Below the pieces are notes generated by a model that saw only the letters and a program-made list of their open reading frames with translations, was not told the DNA's origin and searched no databases. From JANXXV01 sp038230275 (lineage in GTDB: Bacteria > Acidobacteriota > Terriglobia > Bryobacterales > Bryobacteraceae): DNA of 64,000 nt. Below are positions 20,308 to 27,976 of this stretch, in pieces. Positions within the stretch are counted from its first letter, which is position 1; each line of letters starts with the position of its first letter. The stretch lies in assembly GCA_038230275.1 (NCBI GenBank), contig JBBRNO010000003.1, forward strand, positions 1 to 64,000. Direction: 5' to 3'. The position numbers were made by a program, and so were the translations under genes.

Positions 20308-21250
20308 GGAGCCACTCATTGACCACTGTGTACGGGTCTTTTCGACGCGCGGCCACGTCGGCGGCGGCTTGGTCAAAGTCGATGGTCTGCACCCGGGCAA
20401 TTAGTTTTTCGCGCACCATCTCCCGCATCCGGCGCGACCACTTTTCGGCTTCCCGATGCTGCCGTGGCCTCGCCGTCAAATACGAATTCATGGCCGCGAT
20501 GGCGTCGTCGATTCCCTGCCCTTCGCTGGCCACGCAGCGGACGATCGGCGGCACCCAACCGTCGGGGCGGTGGGACAGACTTTGCGTGAATTGGATTTCG
20601 CGCTCCAGTTTGTCCGCGCCCGGCTGGTCCGCTTTATTAATGATATAGACGTCGGCGATTTCCATGATGCCGGCCTTGATGGCTTGCACGTCGTCGCCCA
20701 TGCCGGGGACCAGCACCACGGCGGTGACGTCGGCCAGGCGCGCGATGTCGATTTCATCCTGGCCCACGCCCACGGTTTCGATGAGGATGGTATCCATGCC
20801 GGCCGCGTCAAACAGCAGCGCCAGATCCGTGGTAGCGGCGGCGAGTCCACCGAGTTTGCCGCGTGAGGCCATGGAGCGGATGAAGACGCCGGGCGTGGCG
20901 TGGTGATCCTGCATGCGGATGCGGTCGCCGAGGATCGCGCCACCCGAGTAAGGACTGGTGGGATCGACGGCCAGAATACCGATGCGGTGGGTTCGTTGGT
21001 ACAAAACGCGCGTGAACTGGTTGACGAGGGTGCTTTTTCCGGCGCCGGGGGGGCCGGTGATGCCCCAGGTATTGGCTTTGTTCGTGCAAAAGAAGAGCGC
21101 TTGCAGCAGCTTTTCGCCGTCGGGGTGACGGTTTTCGATAAGAGTGGCGGCGCGGGCGATGGCACGGACATCCCCGGCCTTGATTTTGTCGATTTGCAAA
21201 TTACGAAACAGAGCCAATCCCATTTTCGGACAGTTGTGGTGAGCTTTCAT
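20297..21250 (-). CDS. meaB: Methylmalonyl-CoA mutase-associated GTPase MeaB
   Basis: About 317 residues. G3E GTPase: Walker A GITGPPGAGKSTLVNQF, switch DPTSPYSGGAILGDRIRMQD, HHATPGVFIRSMASRGKLGG, Walker B region ILIETVGVGQDEIDIARLAD and base-recognition NKADQPGAD. MeaB chaperones and protects adenosylcobalamin in methylmalonyl-CoA mutase. I place the start at ATG 21250; ATG 21223 (GLALFRNLQIDKIKAGD) is also plausible, and the frame remains open to 21439 without protein-like content. No strong Shine-Dalgarno helps decide. Confidence 0.92.
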   Translation of the reverse strand: MKAHHNCPKMGLALFRNLQIDKIKAGDVRAIARAATLIENRHPDGEKLLQALFFCTNKANTWGITGPPGAGKSTLVNQFTRVLYQRTHRIGILAVDPTSPYSGGAILGDRIRMQDHHATPGVFIRSMASRGKLGGLAAATTDLALLFDAAGMDTILIETVGVGQDEIDIARLADVTAVVLVPGMGDDVQAIKAGIMEIADVYIINKADQPGADKLEREIQFTQSLSHRPDGWVPPIVRCVASEGQGIDDAIAAMNSYLTARPRQHREAEKWSRRMREMVREKLIARVQTIDFDQAAADVAARRKDPYTVVNEWLHAN

Positions 21251-21437
21251 TGTAAGCTTGCCCGGCGCGGCGGCAAGGGTGGAGCGAGGGATGTGGACGT
21301 ACTGCTTCATGGTGTGAGTGGACCATGCGGCGGGCGGGGGCGCGATGGAATTTTTAGGATGTTGTTGCAGGTGGGGGAGATAGAGGTTGAAGAAAGTTGG
21401 CACCGGTGTTTTTGGGGGCATACAATAGGGCATCACC

Positions 21438-21653
21438 ATGGTTGAGATTCAGCCAATCCGCGTGGAGCTGGAGCTGGAAGAAGATGGCCGGTTCCTGGCC
21501 TCGGTGCCAGACCTTCCTGGCGTGATGGCATACGCCGGTAGCAAAGAGGAAGCGGTGCGAAAGGTGAAGTCGATAGCCCTTCAGGTATTGGCGGACATGA
21601 TCGAGAGTGGCGAGGATGTTCCTGAGCCGCTGAAGGTTCTTTTTGCCGCGTGA
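21438..21653 (+). CDS. hicB: HicB-like antitoxin
   Basis: 71 residues: a HicB partial RNase-H-like fold, VELELEEDGRFLASVPDLPG followed by AGSKEEAVRKVKSIALQVLA and a short tail without a helix-turn-helix. The stop overlaps the next gene as GTGA. Antitoxin first, toxin second, the reverse of the classical hicAB order. About 190 bp from the divergent meaB start. Neutralises the HicA-like RNase; DNA-binding autoregulation is not evident in this short form. Confidence 0.85.
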   Translation: MVEIQPIRVELELEEDGRFLASVPDLPGVMAYAGSKEEAVRKVKSIALQVLADMIESGEDVPEPLKVLFAA

Positions 21654-21862
21654 GCACCTGGCGCGCTGCTAAGGCCAAACGAGTTTATGCGGCGCTGCTT
21701 CGGATCGGTTGGACGTTCAAGAAGCAGGTTGGTTCCCATCGAAAGTTGCAGCGGGCGGGCTGGTCTAACTTTACTTTTAGTTTTCATGACAGCGAAGAAG
21801 TAGGCCCCGCTGCGCTCTCCAAGATCGGGAAGGAGACTGGGCTTCGGCCGGGAGACCTCTGA
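21650..21862 (+). CDS. hicA: HicA-like mRNA interferase
   Basis: 70 residues from GTG 21650, coupled to hicB. HicA double-stranded-RNA-binding-like fold: AALLRIGWTFKKQVGSHRKL holds the catalytic His in the Q-x-GSH motif; the tail SKIGKETGLRPGDL matches the family's end. Expected to cleave mRNA when free of HicB. Its 3' end overlaps the convergent decayed ParE frame by 86 bp, which is easier to explain if ParE is no longer functional. Confidence 0.85.
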   Translation: MSTWRAAKAKRVYAALLRIGWTFKKQVGSHRKLQRAGWSNFTFSFHDSEEVGPAALSKIGKETGLRPGDL

Positions 21863-22190
21863 CCGCGAGACGGCTCAGCAGGATTTTCAGTTCGGTTAGT
21901 TTAATCGGCGAGTCCTTGGCGGGATTGCAATTCGACTCTGCCACCCTCCGCTCGCTCACGCCTTTATTGTTCTTAATGATCCAACGTGAAGGGCTTACTG
22001 TGCGCCAGATCTTATTCAGGAGTTCATCGTGGTAATGCCCAATGCCAGGAGATCGACCCAAAAACTGAAGTCCTTCGTAAAACTCACGCCGCAGACTCTC
22101 GGCCCTATCAAGGCTGTTCTCGGCGATGTCGAGAAATATTTCCTTTAAGTCGTTCTTGACGTTGGGGGTAAGAACGAAAAGGCGTTTCAC
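21777..22190 (-). pseudogene. ParE-type toxin, truncated and read through
   Basis: GTG 22190 overlaps the antitoxin stop (GTGA). The first ~70 residues match RelE/ParE toxins: VLTPNVKNDLKEIFLDIAEN, RREFYEGLQFLGRSPGIGHY and KIWRTVSPSRW. The expected C-terminal strands (variants of FWRVYSYLIVYRPE and IIRVLHGARD), which carry the fold's core and active residues, are absent. Instead the frame continues for about 65 codons of low-complexity sequence into the hicA 3' end. I infer that a rearrangement near 21990 removed the 3' part of the toxin gene and joined it to other DNA. Confidence 0.7.
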
Positions 22191-22483
22191 CGGGTTACAA
22201 TTTTCGCGCGGCGGTGTTCTTCGATCATTTCACGAAGTTCATCGAAGACCTCATCTCCGTCGATCAATTCGCCGCGATCCGCTTGGCCGGCGCCCCTTTC
22301 CAGTTTTTCTTTGAGTTGGGATAAGGCTTCATCGCGTTCCTGTTCCCGACGTTCCAGAAGCCGGAGGGCCTCTCGAACGACTTCACTCGTTGTTTGGTAA
22401 CGACCAGATTCCACCCGGCTCTGGAGAAAACGATCGAGTTCCGGAGTAATCGAGATGTTCACTGTGGTTCGGTGGATGGCCAT
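22187..22483 (-). CDS. parD: ParD-type ribbon-helix-helix antitoxin
   Basis: 98 residues from ATG 22483 (an in-frame ATG at 22528 is less likely since it runs through the operator-like repeat). N-terminal ribbon-helix-helix: RTTVNISITPELDRFLQSRV then TTSEVVREALRLLERREQER, as in type II ParD/CC2985 antitoxins. The charged C-terminal tail (DEVFDELREMIEEHRRAKIV) would bind ParE. The partner toxin is broken, so this antitoxin may be an orphan or may serve another toxin. The inverted repeat just upstream is a plausible self-operator. Confidence 0.88.
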   Translation of the reverse strand: MAIHRTTVNISITPELDRFLQSRVESGRYQTTSEVVREALRLLERREQERDEALSQLKEKLERGAGQADRGELIDGDEVFDELREMIEEHRRAKIVTR

Positions 22484-22489
22484 ATTCGA

Positions 22490-22528
22490 ATCTTGCCACT
22501 CTTGGCACATTGTGTCAATATGCGCCAA
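22490..22528 (-). promoter_or_regulatory. Putative parD promoter and operator
   Basis: On the minus strand a perfect -35 TTGACA (22518-22513) is followed after 17 bases by CAAGAT (22495-22490) as a weak -10. The -35 sits within an imperfect inverted repeat at 22502-22528 (TTGGC...GCCAA with CAT half-matches). Such placement fits autorepression by a ribbon-helix-helix antitoxin. The start site would fall close to the ATG, implying a very short or absent leader. Confidence 0.4.
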
Positions 22529-22669
22529 AGCGAAGGTCTGCTTGATGGCTGGCCTAATAAGATTACGCTTTGACGAATGACAGAAATTCGCACAGATCCA
22601 CTCTCCAGGATCGAGTAGAAATGGGCCTCGTCCGGATCAATTCTGAGCTAGGACGACTCGGCGGGATAT

Positions 22670-23779
22670 TCAATTCGGTTTGAATTGCAGGAGAAACTCG
22701 ATTACTTCCGGATCGTCTTTCCAGCCCCGTGCCAACTCCTGCCTCGCCACCTTCCTCACATCTTCGCTTTCGTCAGAGCGGGCGCGCTCCTTCAGTATCG
22801 GCAGCGTCTCGGCACCGTCCTTCCAGCCCCGCGCCAACTCCTGCACCGCCGCCCTCCTCACATGTGTGCTTTCATCTGAGCAGGCGCGTTCCTTCAGCAT
22901 CGGCAGCGTCTCGGCATCGTCGTTCCAGGCCCGGGCCAGCTCCTGCACCGCCACCATCCTCACAAGGCCAGCTCCGTCGGAGCGGGCGCGGTCCTTCAGC
23001 ATCGCCAGTATCGCAGCGTCGTCTTTCCGGAAACGTGCCAACTCCTTCACCGCCGCCCACCTTACACTGATGTTTTCATCGGAGCAGGCGAGTTCCTTCA
23101 GCATCGGCAGCGTCTCGGCATCGTTCTTCCAGCCCCGCGCCAACTCATGCACCGTCGCTATCCTCACATAATCGCTTTCATCGGAGCAGGCGAGTTCCTT
23201 CAGTATCTGCAGCGTCTCGGCATCGTTCTTCCAGCGCCGGGCCAACTCACGCATCGCGGCCCTCCGCACACCGTAGTTTTCGTCGGAGCGGGCGCGCCCT
23301 TTCAGCATCAGCAGTATCTCAGCATCGTCTTTCCAGCCCCGCGCCAACTCCTGCATCACCGCTTGCCACACATATTCGTCTTCAACAGAGCGGGCGCGTT
23401 CCTTCAGCATCGGCAGCGTCTCGGCATCGTCCTTCCAGCCCCGTGCCAACTCCCGCACCGCCGCCGACCGCACAGCGACACTTTCATCGGAACAGGAGCG
23501 TTCCTTCAGCATCGGCAGCGTCTCGGCATCGTGCTTCCAGCCCCGCGCCAACTCCCGCACCGCCGCCATCCTCACATATTCGTTTTCATGGGAGCTGGAG
23601 AGTTTCTTCAGTATTGGCAGCGTCTCGGCATCGTCCTTCCAGCCCCGCGCCAACTCCCGCACCGCCGCCGACCGCACCTCCTGGTTGTCATCGGAGCAGG
23701 CGCGTTCCTTCAGTATCAGCAGCGTCTCAGCATCGTCTTTCCAGCCCCGCGCCAACTCCTGCATCACCGCCGTCCGCAC
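22670..23779 (-). repeat. 102-bp tandem repeat encoding 34-residue HEAT-like units
   Basis: Eleven units (ten full, last 29 residues) with consensus VRxAAVRELARGWKDDAETL then PMLKERACSDES. The core ELARGWKDDAETLP is almost invariant, while residues at unit positions 1-6 and 26-34 vary (EVRSAA, YVRMAA, YVWQAV, SVRWAA, HVRRAA). At DNA level the unit is 102 bp and highly similar between copies, which explains the repetitive plus-strand frames in this stretch. Confidence 0.92.
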
Positions 23780-26032
23780 AATCCAGTCCACGTCGTGTTG
23801 CGCTGCGGATCTCAACCAAACACGTGTCTTTTCCGACCTCCACACGAAGGCAATTAATTCGACGGCCTGCTCCCGCGTCGGGCCGGATTCGGAAACCTCG
23901 TCATACGGCGCGTAGTAGTAAGGAGGATCATACCGGATTACTTTCTCCAAGAATCTTCTCCGCAGGGCCTCATCCGTCACCTGTACGGCCCGGCGATTGC
24001 GAACCTCGCTCAGGCACCCAGCCGCCAGCATCAGATTGGCCAACTTATCATTGCGGCCGTCCTGTTCCATCAGGAAGAGAATTAGCTCCTCGGCGTGTTT
24101 TTCGCCCACCATGCCCGCGATCAGGCGTAAAACTTCATGCCAGGTTTCGTCCTTCCAATGCCGGCCAAACACATCGTTTTTCAACTCTTGCAGAGTCAGC
24201 GTCTGTTTTTTCTCAAACAGATCTACGAACCAAGCAGCGCAGAAGTATTCCAAAAACGTGCGATGCACAAACGAGAAGCGATCCCCGCCAGCGAAACAGA
24301 GAATGAAATTCCGCTCGGTCAACTGCTTCACCAGCGAGGTTGCCTGGTTATGAGGATCCGACACGCCCAGACCTTTTAAAAACGTTCGGAAGAGCTCAAC
24401 GAGAGTCGAACGATCAATCAGGTTGCCGGCCAGACCGTCTTCGCGTTGCTGCATCGTACCCGCCAGTTCGCGCAACAGTTCTTCCTTTTCCTGCCGTGCG
24501 AAGGTGTCCACTGGAAGGGATCGGCTGAAATCCCACTCATGGAGCAAGACCCGGCTGGCCTGTGCGTACAACTCGACACGGTCCCTGGGGAGTTCCTGAT
24601 TACGATTGAGAATCGCCATCATGGTGAGTAACAGTGGATTGGCGGCCAGTTCGCGGACCGCCCGAGATCCCTGAAGCCCGCGTTCCAATTGACGTTGCAA
24701 CCGGGTGCGCTCAGCCACATCGTCTTCGGCAACAGCGTGCCATTTAGCGATGAACTCAGAGACTTGTCCGTCGTCGAAGTCTTCCAGCGTGGCATGGGTG
24801 AACCCAGCGTTGCGAAGGCGATCGGCTTCATAACCTACGATGCGCGAAGTGACCACTACGTTAGCTTGTGGATAGCGCGCGGCGAACGCCGTGATCTCCT
24901 CAATCACCGCTCCGCGTGTGGGCGCGTCGAAGATTTCGTCAAGGCCGTCAACAAAGAGCGCGGCTTCTCCTGCTTTCAGGCGCTTCTCTACTTCCCTTGC
25001 GTCCAGCCCATACGTAGTGCATCCAGACTCGCAATAGTTCAGCAGTCCATCGTGATCCTGCGCGTACTCTTTCAGGTCGATCCAGAGCGGCAATGGCGCG
25101 ACATTGGCGCCGTCTGCTTCCTGGGTGGCCCAGCGCATCACCAGAAACTTCAGGAGTGACGTTTTGCCGGAGCCGGGATCACCCAGGACCACCACTAAGC
25201 GGTCTCGTTTTAGAATTTCGAGTACGGGACTGACCGGACTGCTCTGGTAGCCTTCGCGCAACCGCGAGATTTCCATTTCATCGTGCTCATTGTTGACGTG
25301 CCCTTCCTGCCGAAGGCGCCGCAGAATCTCGCGCGGGATGTCGCGCACCGGAGCGGACTCGCGGGCGGACTGCGGAACGAATAGATTCCATAGCGTGATG
25401 CGGCGATCATAGGTGCTGGAGTGCATTGCAGAGAGCTGCAAGACCGCGCATTTCTTTCGCAAGTAGTCGCGATAGCCGGTCAGGTCGAAGCCGCGATCAG
25501 GCCCGGCAATGCGCGCGAGTGATTCTGCCGATTTTTGTTGAAGCTCGGTCTGTTGTTCCAGGAGTGCGGTGTCCAGCATGGCACGCAGAGCCGGATCGCC
25601 TTTCACATGTTTGCGAATGTCCCGCGCGAAGCTCTTGGACACTAACGTCCAATCGAAGTCTTCGGGGAGCGGATCGAGGCTGAGCCCGTTCCACATTCGT
25701 TGCACCGGTCCAAGATCCACCTCTTTCGTTTCGGGCTGCAACCAATTTGCGATGTCCGGCGCGGCACTCTCTATGAGCCGTTTCAATTGGTCGTAATAGC
25801 CGGGGATGGCGCTGGTGAGCGGAGTCTTATCTTCGAGTTCCTGAAGAAATTCCTGGACGAAAAGTCCCACCGCGTGCTTCGCGGCTTTTTCGCGTTCATC
25901 GGGCTGAAAACGTCCCAGTAGTCCTTTAGCGCTCTTGCTGGCTGCCTCGGTCGCCAAGCCTTTGCCCACTTTCTTCCAGTCCACTAGTGCGAGGATGGCG
26001 TTTACCGCGACTGAGATGGTGACCAGATCCAT
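22670..26032 (-). CDS. NACHT STAND ATPase with C-terminal HEAT-like repeat array
   Basis: 1,120 residues from ATG 26032 (the frame is open to 26677, but those codons run antisense over the next gene). Residues 1-230 form a helical N-terminal region (ILALVDWKKVGKGLATEAAS, QFVQEFLQELED-like helices) resembling NACHT N-terminal helical domains. The NACHT ATPase has Walker A GDPGSGKTSLLKF at about 284-296, Walker B AALFVDGLDEIFD at 357-369, sensor VVVTSRIVGYEADR and a winged-helix-like SFVHRTFLEYFCAAWFVD. Residues 752-1120 are eleven 34-residue HEAT-like units. Such NLR-like proteins act in bacterial antiphage immunity, with the repeats as sensors; the role here is inferred. It lies 186 bp upstream of parD and divergent from the LysM cassette. 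Confidence 0.92.
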   Translation of the reverse strand: MDLVTISVAVNAILALVDWKKVGKGLATEAASKSAKGLLGRFQPDEREKAAKHAVGLFVQEFLQELEDKTPLTSAIPGYYDQLKRLIESAAPDIANWLQPETKEVDLGPVQRMWNGLSLDPLPEDFDWTLVSKSFARDIRKHVKGDPALRAMLDTALLEQQTELQQKSAESLARIAGPDRGFDLTGYRDYLRKKCAVLQLSAMHSSTYDRRITLWNLFVPQSARESAPVRDIPREILRRLRQEGHVNNEHDEMEISRLREGYQSSPVSPVLEILKRDRLVVVLGDPGSGKTSLLKFLVMRWATQEADGANVAPLPLWIDLKEYAQDHDGLLNYCESGCTTYGLDAREVEKRLKAGEAALFVDGLDEIFDAPTRGAVIEEITAFAARYPQANVVVTSRIVGYEADRLRNAGFTHATLEDFDDGQVSEFIAKWHAVAEDDVAERTRLQRQLERGLQGSRAVRELAANPLLLTMMAILNRNQELPRDRVELYAQASRVLLHEWDFSRSLPVDTFARQEKEELLRELAGTMQQREDGLAGNLIDRSTLVELFRTFLKGLGVSDPHNQATSLVKQLTERNFILCFAGGDRFSFVHRTFLEYFCAAWFVDLFEKKQTLTLQELKNDVFGRHWKDETWHEVLRLIAGMVGEKHAEELILFLMEQDGRNDKLANLMLAAGCLSEVRNRRAVQVTDEALRRRFLEKVIRYDPPYYYAPYDEVSESGPTREQAVELIAFVWRSEKTRVWLRSAAQHDVDWIVRTAVMQELARGWKDDAETLLILKERACSDDNQEVRSAAVRELARGWKDDAETLPILKKLSSSHENEYVRMAAVRELARGWKHDAETLPMLKERSCSDESVAVRSAAVRELARGWKDDAETLPMLKERARSVEDEYVWQAVMQELARGWKDDAEILLMLKGRARSDENYGVRRAAMRELARRWKNDAETLQILKELACSDESDYVRIATVHELARGWKNDAETLPMLKELACSDENISVRWAAVKELARFRKDDAAILAMLKDRARSDGAGLVRMVAVQELARAWNDDAETLPMLKERACSDESTHVRRAAVQELARGWKDGAETLPILKERARSDESEDVRKVARQELARGWKDDPEVIEFLLQFKPN

Positions 26033-26182
26033 CAAATGATCATAGGTTATCGAATTTGGGATCGAAAGTGTCCCAGCCACATAACGACGCAGCGATTCCC
26101 AAACTAGACAGCGGCAGTCACCCCAGCTTCCTGTACGATAATCAAAAGTGCATCGCGGCACACGTATAGGAGGCATCACCGA
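26033..26182. promoter_or_regulatory. Shared divergent promoter region of NACHT gene and LysM cassette
   Basis: 150 bp separate the two divergent starts. Toward the NACHT gene a TATGAT lies six bases before the ATG, so a transcript from it would be nearly leaderless. Toward the cassette a perfect AGGAGG precedes the TTG start at 26183. No convincing -35 box or operator repeat was found. Confidence 0.3.
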
Positions 26183-27976
26183 TTGCCCAGTCTGGTTACC
26201 GCCATTGACGGAGATTGCTTGTGTACCATCGCCATCGATTCCGGCTTTTTGAACTGCCAACCTCTGCGGGATGAAGGCGCCAACAGCGCGCTGCTCAATC
26301 GCGACCTGGTTGCCGGGGATATTGTCACCGTTCCCGATCTGGACCCCGGAGGCGATGCCGGCTCCACCGATCAGCGCCACGTCTTCGTACGAAGAACCGC
26401 GCCACCGGTCAGCATTCGCATGGTTCACGGTTCGCCGAACATCCCTTACCTGCAGGATGAAACGGTTCCCATTCTGCACGTCAGCAATCATCAAACCACA
26501 CGCGGCGGGTTGGAAGACGAAGCGGTGTTGCCGGCCGGATTTGGTTTCAATCAACTGGGCCACGACGATCCGGACACCTTCAAAATCGAAGTTGTCGATC
26601 CCCAGGCCGGCTCGCCGGTGAACGTAAAGCTGGAAGCGTTGCAGCGAGTGATACTGCCCGATGGCACGTTTGGCCACGATCTGTTTCCCGCTGCCGAGCG
26701 GGGACGGCGAAGTTTAGATCCGCTAGAGTGCCAGATTGTCTCCAGCGGCGTCGCCTTCCGTTCGCGCTATATGCGTCTGGTGACCGACGAGACCGATCAG
26801 GCCGCGCTGCCCAAGCAGACACTGCTGACCACGGACATGACCGACCAGGGCGACTCCAGACTGGAGATTTTGCAGCAGGCCGTGCGCGGGACCTACGTTC
26901 TGCAGAATTGCCCGGTGGCCTTGTGCAAAGTGTCGACCACGACTGTGATCAGCGATTCAGCGGATGCGCGAAAGCCGCGGTTGGCCTTGCGCATGGCCAT
27001 GCATGTGGTGAATATTTCCCCAGGCGGAGCGCCGGCGGTTACCATTGCGCAAGCAGACCGGCGGATCAACCGCTGGGTGCGCCGGGTGTATGCGCAGGCC
27101 GGTGTGGCGCCACTTTTGGTGCAGCCGACACGAATCGTAGATCCGCAAAACAATCTGGTCGCCATCGGGGAACCGCACGGTGTTACGGCAAAGGGCGGCG
27201 GCCAGATGGGCTTTCGCATCACCTCTCCGGGGAACCCGACTCAGGTGATCGGTCCGATTCCGACAGTGGCCAAGGCGAAGCCAGCCGATATGGCCGCTGC
27301 GCTGGCTGCGTTAGTGGCTGCTCCTTATGTGGCGGACGTGACTATCAATCCAGCGGGCTTCAACGATCTGGTGGCGAATCGAAGCGCGGATATTCTGATC
27401 ACCGTGCCGGGCGGGCTGGTGACCATCGATCAGGAGCTTTCCAGCGATGCGCGGCAAGTGCTGGCAATCGGCCGGCCCAATATCGCCAGTCTGACGGGCT
27501 TCAGCAACGATTTTCTGATCGGTTCCAGTCAGCAGCGAGCGTTGCTGAAAACTTACGATACAGGCGACGACCGTATCGATATTTTTGTGGTGCAGACCAT
27601 CTTCTCCGGCGATCCCGCGAAACCGGTGGGCGACCGCGGGCAGGCGATGATGGATGGCGCGAGTATCGACGCGAAGCGGCCGGCGATTGCCCCGGTGCGT
27701 TTTTCCGTGTTCGTGACCGCTATCGTCATGGATGGAACCGACGCTAACTTCGCCAGCCTTCCGCATGAGATGATGCACGTATCGGAGGATCTGGTTCATG
27801 CCGTCGGCGGGCGATTCAAGAATCAGCTGATGAGGGCGGGCACCAGCGAAGTGATTGAGGAACCGGCTTCCAAACGGATTAAGGAACGTCCGAAACAATT
27901 CGATAGTCCAGCGGGAAATTTCCGCCAAATTGATCGCATTCATGACAAGGCAAAGGGTCTGCTCGAGTCGTTTTGA
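26183..27976 (+). CDS. LysM-like and HEMMH metallopeptidase-like protein
   Basis: 597 residues from TTG 26183 with perfect AGGAGG upstream. Residues 1-70 resemble the LysM-like lead domain seen in secretion-associated proteins (LVTAIDGDCLCTIAIDSGFL, then DLVAGDIVTVPDL and TDQRHVFVRR). A beta-rich middle (PVNVKLEALQR, YMRLVTDETDQAALPKQTLL) follows, then a domain with MAMHVVNISPGGAPAVTIAQ and a zinc-binding HEMMH at about 528-532 within NFASLPHEMMHVSEDLV. The last motif matches LAHEMMH-type predicted zinc peptidases. No signal peptide. I infer an envelope-targeted peptidase delivered by a contractile or type VI-like apparatus; no such apparatus is in the window. Confidence 0.7.
   Translation: MPSLVTAIDGDCLCTIAIDSGFLNCQPLRDEGANSALLNRDLVAGDIVTVPDLDPGGDAGSTDQRHVFVRRTAPPVSIRMVHGSPNIPYLQDETVPILHVSNHQTTRGGLEDEAVLPAGFGFNQLGHDDPDTFKIEVVDPQAGSPVNVKLEALQRVILPDGTFGHDLFPAAERGRRSLDPLECQIVSSGVAFRSRYMRLVTDETDQAALPKQTLLTTDMTDQGDSRLEILQQAVRGTYVLQNCPVALCKVSTTTVISDSADARKPRLALRMAMHVVNISPGGAPAVTIAQADRRINRWVRRVYAQAGVAPLLVQPTRIVDPQNNLVAIGEPHGVTAKGGGQMGFRITSPGNPTQVIGPIPTVAKAKPADMAAALAALVAAPYVADVTINPAGFNDLVANRSADILITVPGGLVTIDQELSSDARQVLAIGRPNIASLTGFSNDFLIGSSQQRALLKTYDTGDDRIDIFVVQTIFSGDPAKPVGDRGQAMMDGASIDAKRPAIAPVRFSVFVTAIVMDGTDANFASLPHEMMHVSEDLVHAVGGRFKNQLMRAGTSEVIEEPASKRIKERPKQFDSPAGNFRQIDRIHDKAKGLLESF

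Noticed and set aside
21890..22000. Possible tRNA 3' end or attachment site beside hicA/parE junction
   Set aside because: No T-arm, acceptor stem or direct repeat could be matched.
22670..23779. Periodic ~102-bp repeats resembling a CRISPR array
   Set aside because: No short conserved repeat with unique spacers; whole unit is coding and in frame.
22680..24306. Several long plus-strand frames with internal repeats
   Set aside because: Antisense readout of the 102-bp HEAT array; the repetition comes from the NACHT gene.
26033..26677. N-terminal extension of the NACHT frame
   Set aside because: Overlaps the LysM gene antisense and lacks protein-like composition; ATG 26032 is the natural start.
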